A stretch of 64,000 bases of DNA from Streptomyces griseoloalbus (GCA_014650015.1 BMUD01000010.1:186001-250000); one strand, 5' to 3'. Counted from the first letter of the stretch, positions 18,094 through 26,949 are shown. Notes: generated by a model from the sequence alone, not told the origin. Made by a program: numbers and translations.

Positions 18094-19269
18094 TCAAGCG
18101 GTGCGGCACAGGGCGTGGTCGATGAGGTCGCGCAGTGCGTCTTCCTGACGGGCCGTGGTCTGCGGGTCCGCGGAGCGGCTGTGCGCGGAGACGGTGATGG
18201 TGCGCCGGCCGTCCGTGGTGGTCGCGGCACGGATGACATATCCGAAACCGCTGCCTCCGTGCCCCAGGTAACCGCCCCCGCACGACAGAGGTGTGAAGAA
18301 CAGGCCCAGGCCGTCCCGAGTGCCTTCGGGGTGACCGCTGTCCTGCGGCACCGGGACCGTGGTCCGCATGGCGGCGAGCTCGGCGGGCTTCAGCAGCCGT
18401 CCGTCGGCCAGGGCGGTGAGGAAACGATTGAGGTCGCGGGCCGTGCCGGTCATCGAGCCGTCGGCCCCGCTGTCGAAGGGGCGGTAGGGGATGGTGGTGT
18501 CGACCATCGGCCCGTCCACGGTGAACTGCTGGTAGTTGGCGGTGTGCGGATGCGGCAGAAGGGGCCAGGTGCCGGGGGTGTCGGTGTCCGTCAGGCCGAG
18601 CGGGCGCAGGATTCGGTGGAGCACCTGCTGTTCCCAGGTGCGGCCCGTGACCTTCTCGATGATCATTCCGGCGAGTACGTAGTTCGTGTTGGAGTACGCC
18701 CAACGGGTGCCTGCGGGGAAGGCGGGCGCATGGCGCATGGCGAGGCCCACCAACTCCTCGGGTCGGTAGGCACGCCACCGCTGGGCGAAGTAGGTCCGGG
18801 CGCTGGGGTCGGGGAAGACGTCGTAGATGTAGTCGGCCAGGCCACTGGTGTGCCGCAGCAGGTCGCGGACGGTGATGGTGCGGCCGTCGTTTCCGGCCCC
18901 GGACACGACCCCGGGCAGCAGTTCCTCCACCGTCTGGTCAAGGGAGATCCGCTTCTCGCCCACCAACTGCAGCACGACGGTGGCGACGAAGGTCTTGGTG
19001 GTACTGCCCAGACGCAGGTAGCCGTCCCTCGAGACCGGGCGGCGGGTGACCAGATCCCCCACTCCGGAGCGGGCTGTGACCGTCCCGCGCGGTGTTTCCA
19101 GACGGACTGCCACCCCGGTGACCCCGGCATCACGCAGAGCGTCGGCGTCACGCTGCACGGACGAACGCATGCCCGGGGGATGCGGCGCGGCCGAAGCGGC
19201 AGCGGACGGCAGAGACGACACAGCCAGCGTCAGCGCCACAACCGATAACCGTGAACGACGAGAGATCAT
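18094..19269 (-). CDS. Secreted serine hydrolase, beta-lactamase/DD-peptidase family (second copy)
   Basis: A 391-residue exported protein with a signal peptide ending near ASA-AP (residue 27). Catalytic motifs are STTK (SxxK), YSN and HGG. It is paralogous to the hydrolase at 13359-14573 (shared YSNTNYV, DLNRFL and LGL blocks) but lacks its TTA codon. Probable role: DD-carboxypeptidase or esterase outside the membrane. It is a stand-alone gene in a region of redox and stress genes. Confidence 0.87.
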   Translation of the reverse strand: MISRRSRLSVVALTLAVSSLPSAAASAAPHPPGMRSSVQRDADALRDAGVTGVAVRLETPRGTVTARSGVGDLVTRRPVSRDGYLRLGSTTKTFVATVVLQLVGEKRISLDQTVEELLPGVVSGAGNDGRTITVRDLLRHTSGLADYIYDVFPDPSARTYFAQRWRAYRPEELVGLAMRHAPAFPAGTRWAYSNTNYVLAGMIIEKVTGRTWEQQVLHRILRPLGLTDTDTPGTWPLLPHPHTANYQQFTVDGPMVDTTIPYRPFDSGADGSMTGTARDLNRFLTALADGRLLKPAELAAMRTTVPVPQDSGHPEGTRDGLGLFFTPLSCGGGYLGHGGSGFGYVIRAATTTDGRRTITVSAHSRSADPQTTARQEDALRDLIDHALCRTA

Positions 19270-19531
19270 GACCTGAGGCTAGGAACCGCAAGGGCCACCA
19301 GCCATGCGGGATACGCCCCTTCTCGGACGGGCGCCAGCCGCATGGACAATCGTGCCGGGCACCTGGTACGTCCATCGGCCTCCCGCTGCCAGAACGCGTC
19401 CCTGAACAGTGCCGATCGAGCCCGAGGTGAGCGCCGTACCCTGAGACGCCGCCCGGCCCGCCGTCCCGACGCGTCGCCGGGCCTGAGCGGCACCCCCCTC
19501 GCCCGCCCGTCCGCCGCTGCCGGCCATCACA

Positions 19532-19558
19532 TGTCACAGATCCACGCGCCACTCGGTC
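19532..19558 (+). promoter_or_regulatory. Predicted ECF41 sigma-factor promoter for cupin gene
   Basis: TGTCACA (19532-19538), 16 bases, then GGTC (19555-19558), 36 bases upstream of the GTG start at 19594. ECF41 promoters are described as TGTCACA-N16-CGTC. The -35 and spacing are exact here, and the -10 differs by one base, identically in three sites of the window. Confidence 0.75.
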
Positions 19559-19593
19559 AGCACTGCGAAACCACCCGAGGAAGGTGCCGAACA

Positions 19594-20043
19594 GTGTCGG
19601 ACAAGGACTCATCACACATGCACGGAGCCGGCGAGCACGACGAGAGGGCGAGCTGGATGACAGCGGCCAGGATGCTCCAGGACGCCTCGCCGCTCACCAT
19701 CCCCGAGGGAGCCTCGGCGATGACCATCGAGGTCGAGTGGGAGCCCGGAGATCCCGGAACCCCTCCGCACCGTCATTCGGGCCCGGCGTTCGGCTATGTC
19801 GTCGAGGGCGCGGTCCGTTTCGAGCTCGAGGGCGAGCCCGAGCGGGTCGTCGAGGCCGGCGGGACGTTCTGGGAACCGGGCGGCGACGTGATCCACTACC
19901 AGGACGGCAACGCGCTGACCGACGCGCGGACCCGGTTCGTGGTGACCATGATGTGCGCGCCGGGCAAGCCCATGCTCGAGCTGGTCGACGAGAAGGAACT
20001 GGCGGAGCGCGCCCACCTGCGTGCCCCGCGGCCCACCGACTGA
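19594..20043 (+). CDS. Cupin-domain protein
   Basis: A 149-residue single-domain cupin. Motif 1 is GTPPHRHSGPAFGYVVEG, supplying metal-ligand His and Glu-type positions, and motif 2 is FWEPGGDVIHYQDG. The start is GTG 19594 with GAGGAAGG at 19577-19584. Upstream lies a TGTCACA-N16-GGTC element, so it is probably transcribed by the ECF41 sigma factor at 24586-25482. The biochemical role is unknown; small cupins near CMD proteins are often quinone- or peroxide-related. Confidence 0.85.
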   Translation: MSDKDSSHMHGAGEHDERASWMTAARMLQDASPLTIPEGASAMTIEVEWEPGDPGTPPHRHSGPAFGYVVEGAVRFELEGEPERVVEAGGTFWEPGGDVIHYQDGNALTDARTRFVVTMMCAPGKPMLELVDEKELAERAHLRAPRPTD

Positions 20044-20066
20044 CGCGTCCGCTCACCCGTCAGGAC

Positions 20067-20113
20067 GATCGGCCCTCGTCCCGCCCGACCGGTGGACGGG
20101 GCGAGGACCGATC
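20067..20113. terminator. 17-bp imperfect hairpin terminator after cupin 1
   Basis: GATCGGCCCTCGTCCCG pairs with CGGGGCGAGGACCGATC with one mismatch and one G-U pair, 24 bases past the cupin stop. Confidence 0.7.
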
Positions 20114-20157
20114 GCCGGCCCGGGGCGCTCACAACGCGCCGGACGCAATGCGTCTGA

Positions 20158-20189
20158 GCGCCCTCGGTGCCGGGGAGCACCGAGGGCGC
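20158..20189. terminator. 13-bp perfect hairpin terminator after cupin 2
   Basis: GCGCCCTCGGTGC and its exact complement flank a 6-nt loop, 60 bases past the end of the convergent minus-strand cupin. With the hairpin at 20067 it insulates the two convergent genes. Confidence 0.8.
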
Positions 20190-20247
20190 CAGATGGTGCC
20201 CAGCCCGGTGACCGAGGGGGCCATCGGGACATCGCCGGGAGCCGGGG

Positions 20248-20739
20248 TCACTCCACGAAGTAGGAGTCGTGCTTGTCGAAGAACCGGGCGCGTTCCTCCT
20301 CGGAGGCGTGCGCCAGCTGCGACACCTGCTCGAAGTACTCCTCGCGCGGCGCGCCCGGCGTGAACAGCAGCAGCATGTCGGCCGGGGCGTCCGAATCGTT
20401 GCGGAAGGCGTGCAGGCCGCCCTGCGGCACGTGCAGGAAGTCACCCTTCTCGGCGTCGATCCACTGCTCGCCGTCGAAAAGACGGACCGTGCCATCGAGG
20501 ATGTAGAAGGACTCCGAGATGGTCTTGTGGAAGTGGGTTTTGGGACCGCCCGCCTTCGGGCGCATCTCCACCCGGTAGAGGCCGAACTCGCCCCGTGTGG
20601 TGGCCGTGGTCGCCAAGTAGTGGATGGCGTCCTTTCCGGTACCGCTCTCACCGATGTCGGGGGCGGTGCCGACCGGGCGGTAACGCGCGCTGACCTCGCC
20701 GCTGTCGCCCCAGTAGACCTGCTCCGGGTAGTACGACAT
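20248..20739 (-). CDS. Cupin-domain protein
   Basis: A 163-residue cupin with motif 1 KTHFHKTISESFYILDG and motif 2 GDFLHVPQGGLHAFRN, both retaining the metal-ligand histidines. ATG 20739 is chosen because AGGAAAGGA lies upstream; an ATG nine bases earlier overlaps that site. It converges on the other cupin gene. The two are not close homologues. No ECF41-type promoter is seen upstream. Confidence 0.85.
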   Translation of the reverse strand: MSYYPEQVYWGDSGEVSARYRPVGTAPDIGESGTGKDAIHYLATTATTRGEFGLYRVEMRPKAGGPKTHFHKTISESFYILDGTVRLFDGEQWIDAEKGDFLHVPQGGLHAFRNDSDAPADMLLLFTPGAPREEYFEQVSQLAHASEEERARFFDKHDSYFVE

Positions 20740-20959
20740 GTTCACCATTCCTTTCCTGCGGTGGCCGCGCCACCATGGAGGGACACAGGTTCATGAGCGA
20801 CCATGCCCTCGCGAAGGGGACCGGTCACCAGCCGGTGCCATCAACCGCCCGGAGCTCGCCAGTGCGCCCGGGTGGCGGACCGCGGTGGTCTCCCGGAGCG
20901 TCGTGAAGCGGCCGGCGCCCGGGAGACGGCCGGCGGATGTCCGGCGAAGACGGGGTGTG

Positions 20960-21433
20960 TCAGCCGAACTGACCGGGCTGGTAGTCCCCGGCGGGCTGCT
21001 GGTTGATGACGTTGATGCGGTTGTAGGCGTTGATGACGGCGATCAGCGAGATGAGCGCGGCGAGCTGGTCCTCGTCGTAGTGCTTGGCCGCGTTGGCCCA
21101 GGCCTCGTCCGTGACACCACCGGCGGCGTCCGCGATGCGGGTGCCCTGCTCGGCCAGTTCCAGCGCGGCGCGTTCGGCGTCGGTGAAGACCGTGGCCTCT
21201 CGCCAGACGGCCACCAGGTTGAGGCGCTGCTGCGTCTCGCCCGCGGCAGCGGCGTCCTTGGTGTGCATGTCGGTGCAGAAGCCGCAGCCGTTGATCTGGC
21301 TGGCGCGGATCTTCACCAGTTCCTGGGTGGCGACCGGCAGCGTCGAGTCGTGCACCACCTTGTTCGCCGAGTTGATGTGCTTGAGCACCTTGCCCGCGAA
21401 AGCGTTGCCGAAGAGATTGATTCGGGCGTCCAT
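20960..21433 (-). CDS. Carboxymuconolactone decarboxylase/AhpD-like protein
   Basis: A 157-residue CMD-domain protein with the AhpD-type redox motif CGFC (C50, C53) followed by TDMH (H57). Such proteins act as alkylhydroperoxidases or related thiol redox enzymes in the cytoplasm. The start is ATG 21433 with GGGAGG upstream. The gene carries TGTCACA-N16-GGTC at 21501-21475 and is therefore a predicted target of the ECF41 sigma factor, which is typically linked to CMD, oxidoreductase or epimerase genes. Confidence 0.9.
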   Translation of the reverse strand: MDARINLFGNAFAGKVLKHINSANKVVHDSTLPVATQELVKIRASQINGCGFCTDMHTKDAAAAGETQQRLNLVAVWREATVFTDAERAALELAEQGTRIADAAGGVTDEAWANAAKHYDEDQLAALISLIAVINAYNRINVINQQPAGDYQPGQFG

Positions 21434-21474
21434 GATGTGAGCCTCCCTGGCCGTATGGCGGTTACACCCCTGAT

Positions 21475-21501
21475 GACCGGAGGACCCGATGAACTGTGAC
21501 A
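21475..21501 (-). promoter_or_regulatory. Predicted ECF41 promoter for AhpD-like gene
   Basis: On the minus strand TGTCACA (21501-21495) is followed after exactly 16 bases by GGTC (21478-21475), about 40 bases upstream of the start at 21433. It is identical in layout to the elements at 19532 and 24350. Confidence 0.8.
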
Positions 21502-21646
21502 GCAGGGGAGTGTGACGTACGTCTCGCTGTCGATGTCCGTCGTTGCCATTGACGCGATGGCGAACACTGTTTTTCGACGCCCACCCCGTGGCCGTCGAGA
21601 TGCCGCGTCCGGTGCTGATCGGATCGGTGAGTGACCTATCGCTTTC

Positions 21647-21681
21647 GGACACTTGACGTGTCCGCACGTTGAAAATATCTT
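21647..21681 (+). promoter_or_regulatory. Sigma-70-type promoter with overlapping operator for the PTS gene
   Basis: TTGACG (21653-21658) and TATCTT (21676-21681) are separated by 17 bases. The inverted repeat GGACAC-N5-GTGTCC (21647-21663) covers the -35. A+T-rich sequence continues to 21720 and includes AGAAA-A-TTTCT, a second possible operator in the 140-base leader. Confidence 0.7.
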
Positions 21682-21821
21682 CCAGTCGTCAGGGCGGTGG
21701 TGAAAGAAAATTTCTACCCAGGAGGCGTGCAGCCCGTGCCTGCCGCAGAGGCTGCGCAGGGCCTCGAAGCCGCAGCCGTCTGACGCACCGGTCCCCCCTC
21801 ACAGCAAGGCATGACCGCACC

Positions 21822-23339
21822 ATGAGCGAAGAGAACAAGCACCACGCCACAGCTGCCGCCATCCTCCCCCTGGTCGGAGGCGCGGCGAACGTGACATCGG
21901 TGGCGCACTGCATGACCCGGCTGAGGCTGGGGCTGCGCGACAGAGCACTCGTACGGGACGAGCAACTCAAGGCGCTGCAGGCGGTCCTGGGCGTCGTCGA
22001 GGACGACACCTACCAGATCGTGCTCGGGCCGGGGACGGTGGCACGTGTCACCCCGGAGTTCGAGGCCCTGGTCGAAGCGGAGAACGCCAGGTCCGCGCCG
22101 GCGTCGCCCGCGCCGGCCGACCCGGACCGCGGGTCCGGAACCGGGACGGCCGAGGCCCTCGCGGCGCAGGGAGCCGCGCTCAAGGCGGAACGGAAGGCGA
22201 AGAACTCCACGCCCTTCAAGCTCTTCCTGCGCCGGATCGCCAACATCTTCGTGCCGCTGATCCCCGCGCTCATCGGCTGCGGCATCATCGCGGGTCTGAA
22301 CGGCCTCCTCGTCAACCTGCACTGGCTGCCCGGAGTCACCCCCGCCCTCGCCGCCATGGCCTCCGGCTTCATGGCGCTGATCGCCGTCTTCGTCGGCTAC
22401 AACACGGCGAAGGAGTTCGGCGGTACACCGATCCTGGGCGGCGCCGTCGCATCGGTCATCGTCTACGCCGGGGTGGCCGACGTCGAGGCCTTCGGCAGGC
22501 ACCTCTCACCGGGGCAGGGCGGTGTGCTGGGCGCCCTGGGTGCCGCATGGCTCGGCGTGTACGTGGAGAAGTGGTGCCGCCGCCGGGTCCCCGAGTCCGT
22601 CGACGTCCTGGTGACGCCCACCGTCACCGTGCTCGTGGCCGGCCTGGCGACCCTCTTCGGACTCATGTTCCTCGCCGGTGAGGTGTCCACCCTGATCGGT
22701 GACGCCGCCGACTGGCTCCTGTCGCACGGCGGCGCGGGCGCCGGGTTCCTCCTCGGAGGCCTCTTCCTGCCGCTGGTCATGCTGGGGCTGCACCAGGCAC
22801 TGATCCCCATCCACACCACGCTGATCGAGGGCGCGGGCTTCACCGTCCTGCTGCCGATCCTCGCGATGGCGGGTGCGGGACAGGTCGGCGCGGCGATCGC
22901 GATCTACTACCGGCTCTCCCGCAACACCTCGATCCGGGCCACCATCAAGTCCGCCCTGTGGCCGGGCTTCCTCGGGGTCGGAGAGCCGCTCATCTACGGT
23001 GTCTCCCTCCCCCTGGGACGTCCGTTCATCACGGCCTGCACGGGCGGAGCCTTCGGCGGGGCGTTCGTCGGTCTCTTCAACCAGCTGGGCACGGACGTGG
23101 GTTCCACCGCCATCGGCCCCTCGGGCTGGGCGCTCTTCCCGCTGCTCGACGGCAACCACGGCCTGGGCCGGACGGTCGCCGTCTACGCCGCCGGACTGCT
23201 GGTCGGTTACGTGGCGGGCTTCCTCGCCACCTACTACTTCGGTTTCACCAGGACCATGCTCACGGAACTCGACGCGGCCCCCGACTCCCCGGCGGACGGG
23301 GACGTCGCCCCTGGGGAGCGGGTCGCCGAGAAGGTCTGA
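21822..23339 (+). CDS. PTS sugar permease, EIIBC of the glucose superfamily
   Basis: A 505-residue membrane permease that phosphorylates its sugar during uptake. Residues 1-90 form EIIB with the phospho-cysteine in AHCMTRLR (C30). An Ala/Pro linker leads to EIIC with about ten membrane segments and the signature GVGEPLIYGVSLPLGRPF. There is no EIIA domain, so it depends on a separate Crr-type EIIA. The glucose/sucrose/MurNAc/trehalose subgroup fits, but the substrate is not clear; an AnmK gene 5 kb away hints at amino-sugar use. The start is ATG 21822 after AGCAAGG. Confidence 0.88.
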   Translation: MSEENKHHATAAAILPLVGGAANVTSVAHCMTRLRLGLRDRALVRDEQLKALQAVLGVVEDDTYQIVLGPGTVARVTPEFEALVEAENARSAPASPAPADPDRGSGTGTAEALAAQGAALKAERKAKNSTPFKLFLRRIANIFVPLIPALIGCGIIAGLNGLLVNLHWLPGVTPALAAMASGFMALIAVFVGYNTAKEFGGTPILGGAVASVIVYAGVADVEAFGRHLSPGQGGVLGALGAAWLGVYVEKWCRRRVPESVDVLVTPTVTVLVAGLATLFGLMFLAGEVSTLIGDAADWLLSHGGAGAGFLLGGLFLPLVMLGLHQALIPIHTTLIEGAGFTVLLPILAMAGAGQVGAAIAIYYRLSRNTSIRATIKSALWPGFLGVGEPLIYGVSLPLGRPFITACTGGAFGGAFVGLFNQLGTDVGSTAIGPSGWALFPLLDGNHGLGRTVAVYAAGLLVGYVAGFLATYYFGFTRTMLTELDAAPDSPADGDVAPGERVAEKV

Positions 23340-23406
23340 CAACCGCTCGGGGGACGGCCACGAGGAACGGCCCTCCCGCCCGGGCACGGCGACCACGGAC
23401 ACAGCA

Positions 23407-23436
23407 CTGCCCGCCCCTGACGGAAGGGGCGGGCAG
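23407..23436. terminator. 11-bp hairpin terminator between convergent genes
   Basis: CTGCCCGCCCC and GGGGCGGGCAG flank an 8-nt loop between the PTS gene and the convergent SDR gene; probably bidirectional. Confidence 0.8.
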
Positions 23437-23484
23437 GACGGGGATGGCCCCATGGGCAAGGACAGGGGCCACCCTCCGGAGAGT

Positions 23485-24231
23485 TCACTTCTGCTGCGCG
23501 AGCCAGGCGGAGAAGCGGGTCTCGGTGATGTGCGCGTCGGGGCCGGGAAGGAGGGTGGTCTCCTTCAGCTCGGCGCCCCAGTACCGGGCGCCCGGGTCCG
23601 TCACGACCGTGCGGGGGTCGTTCTTGGCGGCCAGACCCTCGCGGATGAGCTCGTCCAACTGGAACGCGTCGGGGCCGGCGACCTCCACCACGCCGTCGAC
23701 GGGCGCGCCCACGGCCGTACGACCCACGGCGGCGGCCACGTCGTCGGAGTGGATGGGCTGGATCATGACCGGGGCGAGACGCACGGTGTCGCCCTCGGTC
23801 GCCGAGTCCGCGATGCCCTTCATGAACTCGAAGAACTGCGTCGCGTGGACGATGGAGTACGCGATGCCGGAAGCCTTGATCAGTTCCTCCTGCGCCTGCT
23901 TGGCCCGGAAGTAGCCGCTCTCCAGGAGCCGGTCGGTGCCGACCACGGAGAGCGCGACATGGTGCGTCACACCGGCCTCCGCCTCCGCCTTGAGGAGATT
24001 GGTGGTCGAGGTGCGGAAGAACTCCATGACGGCGTCGTCCGCGAACGAGGGCGAGTTCGACACGTCGACGACGACCGAAGCGCCCTGCAGAACCTCGGCC
24101 AAGCCCTCACCGGTCAGCGTGTTGACGCCGGTGCTGGGCGCGGCCGGCACCGCCTCGTGACCCTGCGCGCTGAGCTTTTCGACCAGCTTCGAGCCGATGA
24201 GCCCGGTACCGCCGATCACTACGACCTTCAT
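23485..24231 (-). CDS. NAD(P)-binding NmrA-like short-chain dehydrogenase
   Basis: A 248-residue atypical SDR starting with the Rossmann motif GGTGLIGSKLVEKL. It is paralogous along its whole length to the protein at 15709-16458 (shared TGEGL, SPSF/SPTF, FFRTS, ATQF and TEGDTVRL blocks). The start is ATG 24231 with AAAGGA upstream. A TGTCACA-N16-GGTC promoter lies about 100 bases upstream, tying it to the adjacent ECF41 sigma factor. This matches the oxidoreductase/epimerase class typical of ECF41 neighbourhoods. Confidence 0.88.
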   Translation of the reverse strand: MKVVVIGGTGLIGSKLVEKLSAQGHEAVPAAPSTGVNTLTGEGLAEVLQGASVVVDVSNSPSFADDAVMEFFRTSTTNLLKAEAEAGVTHHVALSVVGTDRLLESGYFRAKQAQEELIKASGIAYSIVHATQFFEFMKGIADSATEGDTVRLAPVMIQPIHSDDVAAAVGRTAVGAPVDGVVEVAGPDAFQLDELIREGLAAKNDPRTVVTDPGARYWGAELKETTLLPGPDAHITETRFSAWLAQQK

Positions 24232-24323
24232 GATGGGGATCCTTTCGGAGGATGTCATGGGCGCGGCGGGCGTTTCTCGGGTGATCCGATCGCCGTGCAT
24301 CGAGTGACGTCTGCACCAGGACT

Positions 24324-24350
24324 GACCGGATGGTGCCGCATTCTGTGACA
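24324..24350 (-). promoter_or_regulatory. Predicted ECF41 promoter for SDR gene
   Basis: On the minus strand TGTCACA (24350-24344), 16 bases, GGTC (24327-24324), upstream of the SDR start at 24231. It is the third copy of the element in the window. Confidence 0.8.
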
Positions 24351-24585
24351 GTCCACCGGGATGAGGCTGGAGGTTGTTCTCTCCGGGGCCGCTGAGCCCA
24401 TCGGAGAATCCCCGCACCACTCCACGAGTTCGCCGTCGGTCGGGACGTCCACCATCATGAAGGCAATCTCCGCCGGGACGGGCGGAATGCTTTCGCGGTG
24501 GTCCCTCGCAGGGTCCGAGTCATCCGTCAGACCGTGTGACCGGACATCCCGTGACACGCGCGTTGTCACGACACCGCGGGGGCGT

Positions 24586-25482
24586 TCAGGAGCTCAGGGT
24601 CGCCACGTAGGGCAACAGCTTGTCCGGATTCATGACCCACATGATCCGGTCGATTCCCTCTGCCGACACGTCGACGGACAGCAGGGCCACAGGGCTCTCG
24701 CCGACGCGGACGAGCACGGCCGGCCGCCCGTTGGCCTCGACCCACCTCGTCCGTGCCGCCGGCCAGAACCGTGGGGCGAACGCGGCGAGGTACTTGGAGA
24801 CATGCGGACGTCCGATGACCGGAATCCTCGACGCGCCCCGAATGCCTCCGCCGTCGGAGTAGCTGACGACGTCCGCGGCGAGGACGTCCTCCAGCACCGC
24901 CAGATCGCCCTGCTGCGCCGCGGCCAGGAACACCTCCAGCAGACGCCGGTGCTCAGCGGGGCCGACACGCTCCTTGCGCTCGGCGGCCAGGTGCTTGCGG
25001 GCACGGCTCACCAGCTGCCGGGTGTTGGCCTCCGTCGTCTCCAGGATCTCGGCGAGCTGCTTGTAGGGGTAGTCGAACGCCTCCTTGAGGACATAGGCCG
25101 CCCGCTCCACCGGGTTCAGCTTCTCGAGGAGGAGAAGCACCGCCAGTTCGACCGCCTCGGCCCGCTCGGCGCCGATCTGCGGGTCCTCAGTGGTGTCGAC
25201 CGGTTCGGGAAGCCACGGTCCGACGTAGGACTCCCGCCGTACCCTGGCGGACTGCGCGTGGTTGATGGCCAGACGCGTGGTGATCGTGGTCAGGAAGGCG
25301 ACGGGCTCGTGGATGCCGGTGCGGTTCGTGTTCTGCCACCGCAGCCATGTCTCCTGGAGGATGTCCTCGGCCTCCGTGGAACTGCCCAGCACGCGGTACG
25401 CGACCCCGAACAGCTGCGGGCGTGCCGCGACGAAATCCCTCGTCGCCCGGTCAAGGGACTCGGTGTCTTCCCCAGCGTGCAT
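24586..25482 (-). CDS. ECF41-type RNA polymerase sigma factor with fused SnoaL-like domain
   Basis: A 298-residue ECF sigma factor. Region 2 (ARPQLFGVAYRVLGSSTEAEDILQETWLRW) is near residue 20-50. Region 4 (LNPVERAAYVLKEAFDYPYKQLAEIL...) is near 120-160. A C-terminal SnoaL_2-like domain starts at about 180. ECF41 hallmarks are present: WLPEP in the linker, DGGG in the SnoaL domain and a terminal NPDKL. In studied ECF41 proteins the C-terminal extension controls activity in place of an anti-sigma factor. The adjacent CMD, SDR and cupin genes carry matching promoters. The sigma gene itself has no exact match upstream. Confidence 0.93.
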   Translation of the reverse strand: MHAGEDTESLDRATRDFVAARPQLFGVAYRVLGSSTEAEDILQETWLRWQNTNRTGIHEPVAFLTTITTRLAINHAQSARVRRESYVGPWLPEPVDTTEDPQIGAERAEAVELAVLLLLEKLNPVERAAYVLKEAFDYPYKQLAEILETTEANTRQLVSRARKHLAAERKERVGPAEHRRLLEVFLAAAQQGDLAVLEDVLAADVVSYSDGGGIRGASRIPVIGRPHVSKYLAAFAPRFWPAARTRWVEANGRPAVLVRVGESPVALLSVDVSAEGIDRIMWVMNPDKLLPYVATLSS

Positions 25483-25686
25483 GGTCGTCCCTTCGACTGC
25501 GGGGCAATCATGTTACAAGCCGCTCCAGCGGCGGGCGCCTGTGCGGCATGACCGTGGCACACCGTACCGATCCGGTCGAATCACAGTGTGACGCGGTGTG
25601 TTTCAGGTGTTCCCGCCCGCCCCTGCGGAGCGCCATGGTGAGCACGGACGTCTCGTCCTGTCCGGGCACCGTACCCAGCGCGGCAC

Positions 25687-25796
25687 GGCGTGCCCGGCGA
25701 GCTGGAACAGGTGATCGCGTTCCTCCAGGGAGAGACGCAGGCGACGGGCGATCGCGGTGAGCATCTGCTCCTGTCCCCCTCCCTGCCCATCAGCCC
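25687..25796 (-). pseudogene. Fragment of an XRE/MmyB-like regulator
   Basis: The minus strand reads QMLTAIARRLRLSLEERDHL followed by FQLAGHAVPR, matching the HTH-to-MmyB junction of a common Streptomyces regulator family. Only about 35 codons are recognisable and neither end continues into the family, so it is a gene remnant within the 570-base gap between the sigma factor and the next gene. I see nothing else supportable in that gap. Confidence 0.5.
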
Positions 25797-26051
25797 GTAC
25801 TCCGGGCAGAGTTGGTGTCGCCGGAACCCGCGGCCCGTCGCCGGCCGATTCGACGCACTGGGTGACGGCGGGCATGACCGAGGCACTGATCGGCATCCAC
25901 ACGGCGGCCTGGTGCCGGCGTCCGGCAGGCGAACGACCGATGAACGGCCGGACGCTGTCGCCGTGTTCCGCCCGGGGAACGGGAATGCGCGGGTGTCTCG
26001 TGGAGCAGAATGCACTGGCGCCGGTCCACATCCACCCGACCTGGAGAAGGC

Positions 26052-26930
26052 ATGAAGCCCAGATTCCGACGTGCTGTCCGCGGTGTCCGTGCAGCCGCCC
26101 TGCTCGCCGCCGCCCTGCTGGCCACGGCGGCACCGGCGGCAGCCGCGGGTTCCGCCGTTCCCGGGACGGAGGCCCCCGCGGTCCCGCTGCGGGTGGCGAC
26201 GTACAACATCCACGCCGGCGCGGGCGAGGACCAGGTCTTCGACCTCGACCGCACCGCCGCGGCCCTACGCGATCTGCACGCCGATGTGATCGGGCTTCAG
26301 GAAGTCGACGTGCACTGGGGTGCACGCAGCGATTTCGTCGACGAGGCCCACGCGCTCGCCGAGAAGCTGCACATGCGGGTGTTCTTCGCACCGATCTACG
26401 ATCTGGACCCGGCCACCCCGGACGGCGAGCGCCGGCAGTACGGCGTCGCCGTGCTGAGCCGCTACCCCGTGCTCCACGCCGAGAACCACGAGATCACCCG
26501 GCTCTCCACCCAGACCTCCGATCCGGTGCCGGCCCCGGCGCCCGGCTTCGCCGAAGTGGTGGTCAACGTGCGGGGCGCGCACGCGCACGTCTATGCGACG
26601 CACCTGGACTACCGGGCCGACCCGTCGGTCCGCGAGGCCCAGGTGGCGGACATGCTCGACGTGCTGGCCGCCGATCGCGGACCGAAGATCCTCGTCGGCG
26701 ACTTCAACGCGGAAGCGACGGCTCCCGAGTTGGCGCCGCTGTGGCAGCGGCTGCGGGACACGGCACCCGACGGTGGGGGGACGTATCCGGCGCTCGACCC
26801 GGTCAAGCGGATCGACTTCGTCACCGTCTCGCCCGACGTCACCGTGGTGGGCGCCCGAACGGTGGCGAGCGAGGCCTCGGACCACCGTCCCGTGGTCACC
26901 GACCTGACGCTGCGTCGCCGCGGCCACTGA
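26052..26930 (+). CDS. Secreted endonuclease/exonuclease/phosphatase-family protein
   Basis: A 292-residue exported EEP-fold hydrolase. An Ala-rich signal peptide spans residues 1-31. Catalytic signatures in order are TYNIHAG, GLQEVD (metal-binding Glu), GDFNAE and SDHRPV (Asp-His pair). The family includes DNases, sphingomyelinases and inositol phosphatases; this sequence does not settle which. The start is ATG 26052 with GGAGAAGG upstream. A hairpin separates it from the convergent ABM gene. Confidence 0.88.
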   Translation: MKPRFRRAVRGVRAAALLAAALLATAAPAAAAGSAVPGTEAPAVPLRVATYNIHAGAGEDQVFDLDRTAAALRDLHADVIGLQEVDVHWGARSDFVDEAHALAEKLHMRVFFAPIYDLDPATPDGERRQYGVAVLSRYPVLHAENHEITRLSTQTSDPVPAPAPGFAEVVVNVRGAHAHVYATHLDYRADPSVREAQVADMLDVLAADRGPKILVGDFNAEATAPELAPLWQRLRDTAPDGGGTYPALDPVKRIDFVTVSPDVTVVGARTVASEASDHRPVVTDLTLRRRGH

Positions 26931-26949
26931 ACCGCTCGGAACGCGCTGT

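Noticed and set aside
16888-19248. 786-codon plus-strand frame spanning the reductase fragment, NUDIX and hydrolase genes
   Set aside because: It runs opposite three recognisable minus-strand genes and resembles nothing known; only the short globin piece at 17226-17303, in another frame, is meaningful.
25568-25594. Possible autoregulatory ECF41 promoter upstream of the sigma gene (CGTCACA on the minus strand)
   Set aside because: The -35 has a mismatch and the -10 at 16-base spacing is TCGG; evidence is too weak.
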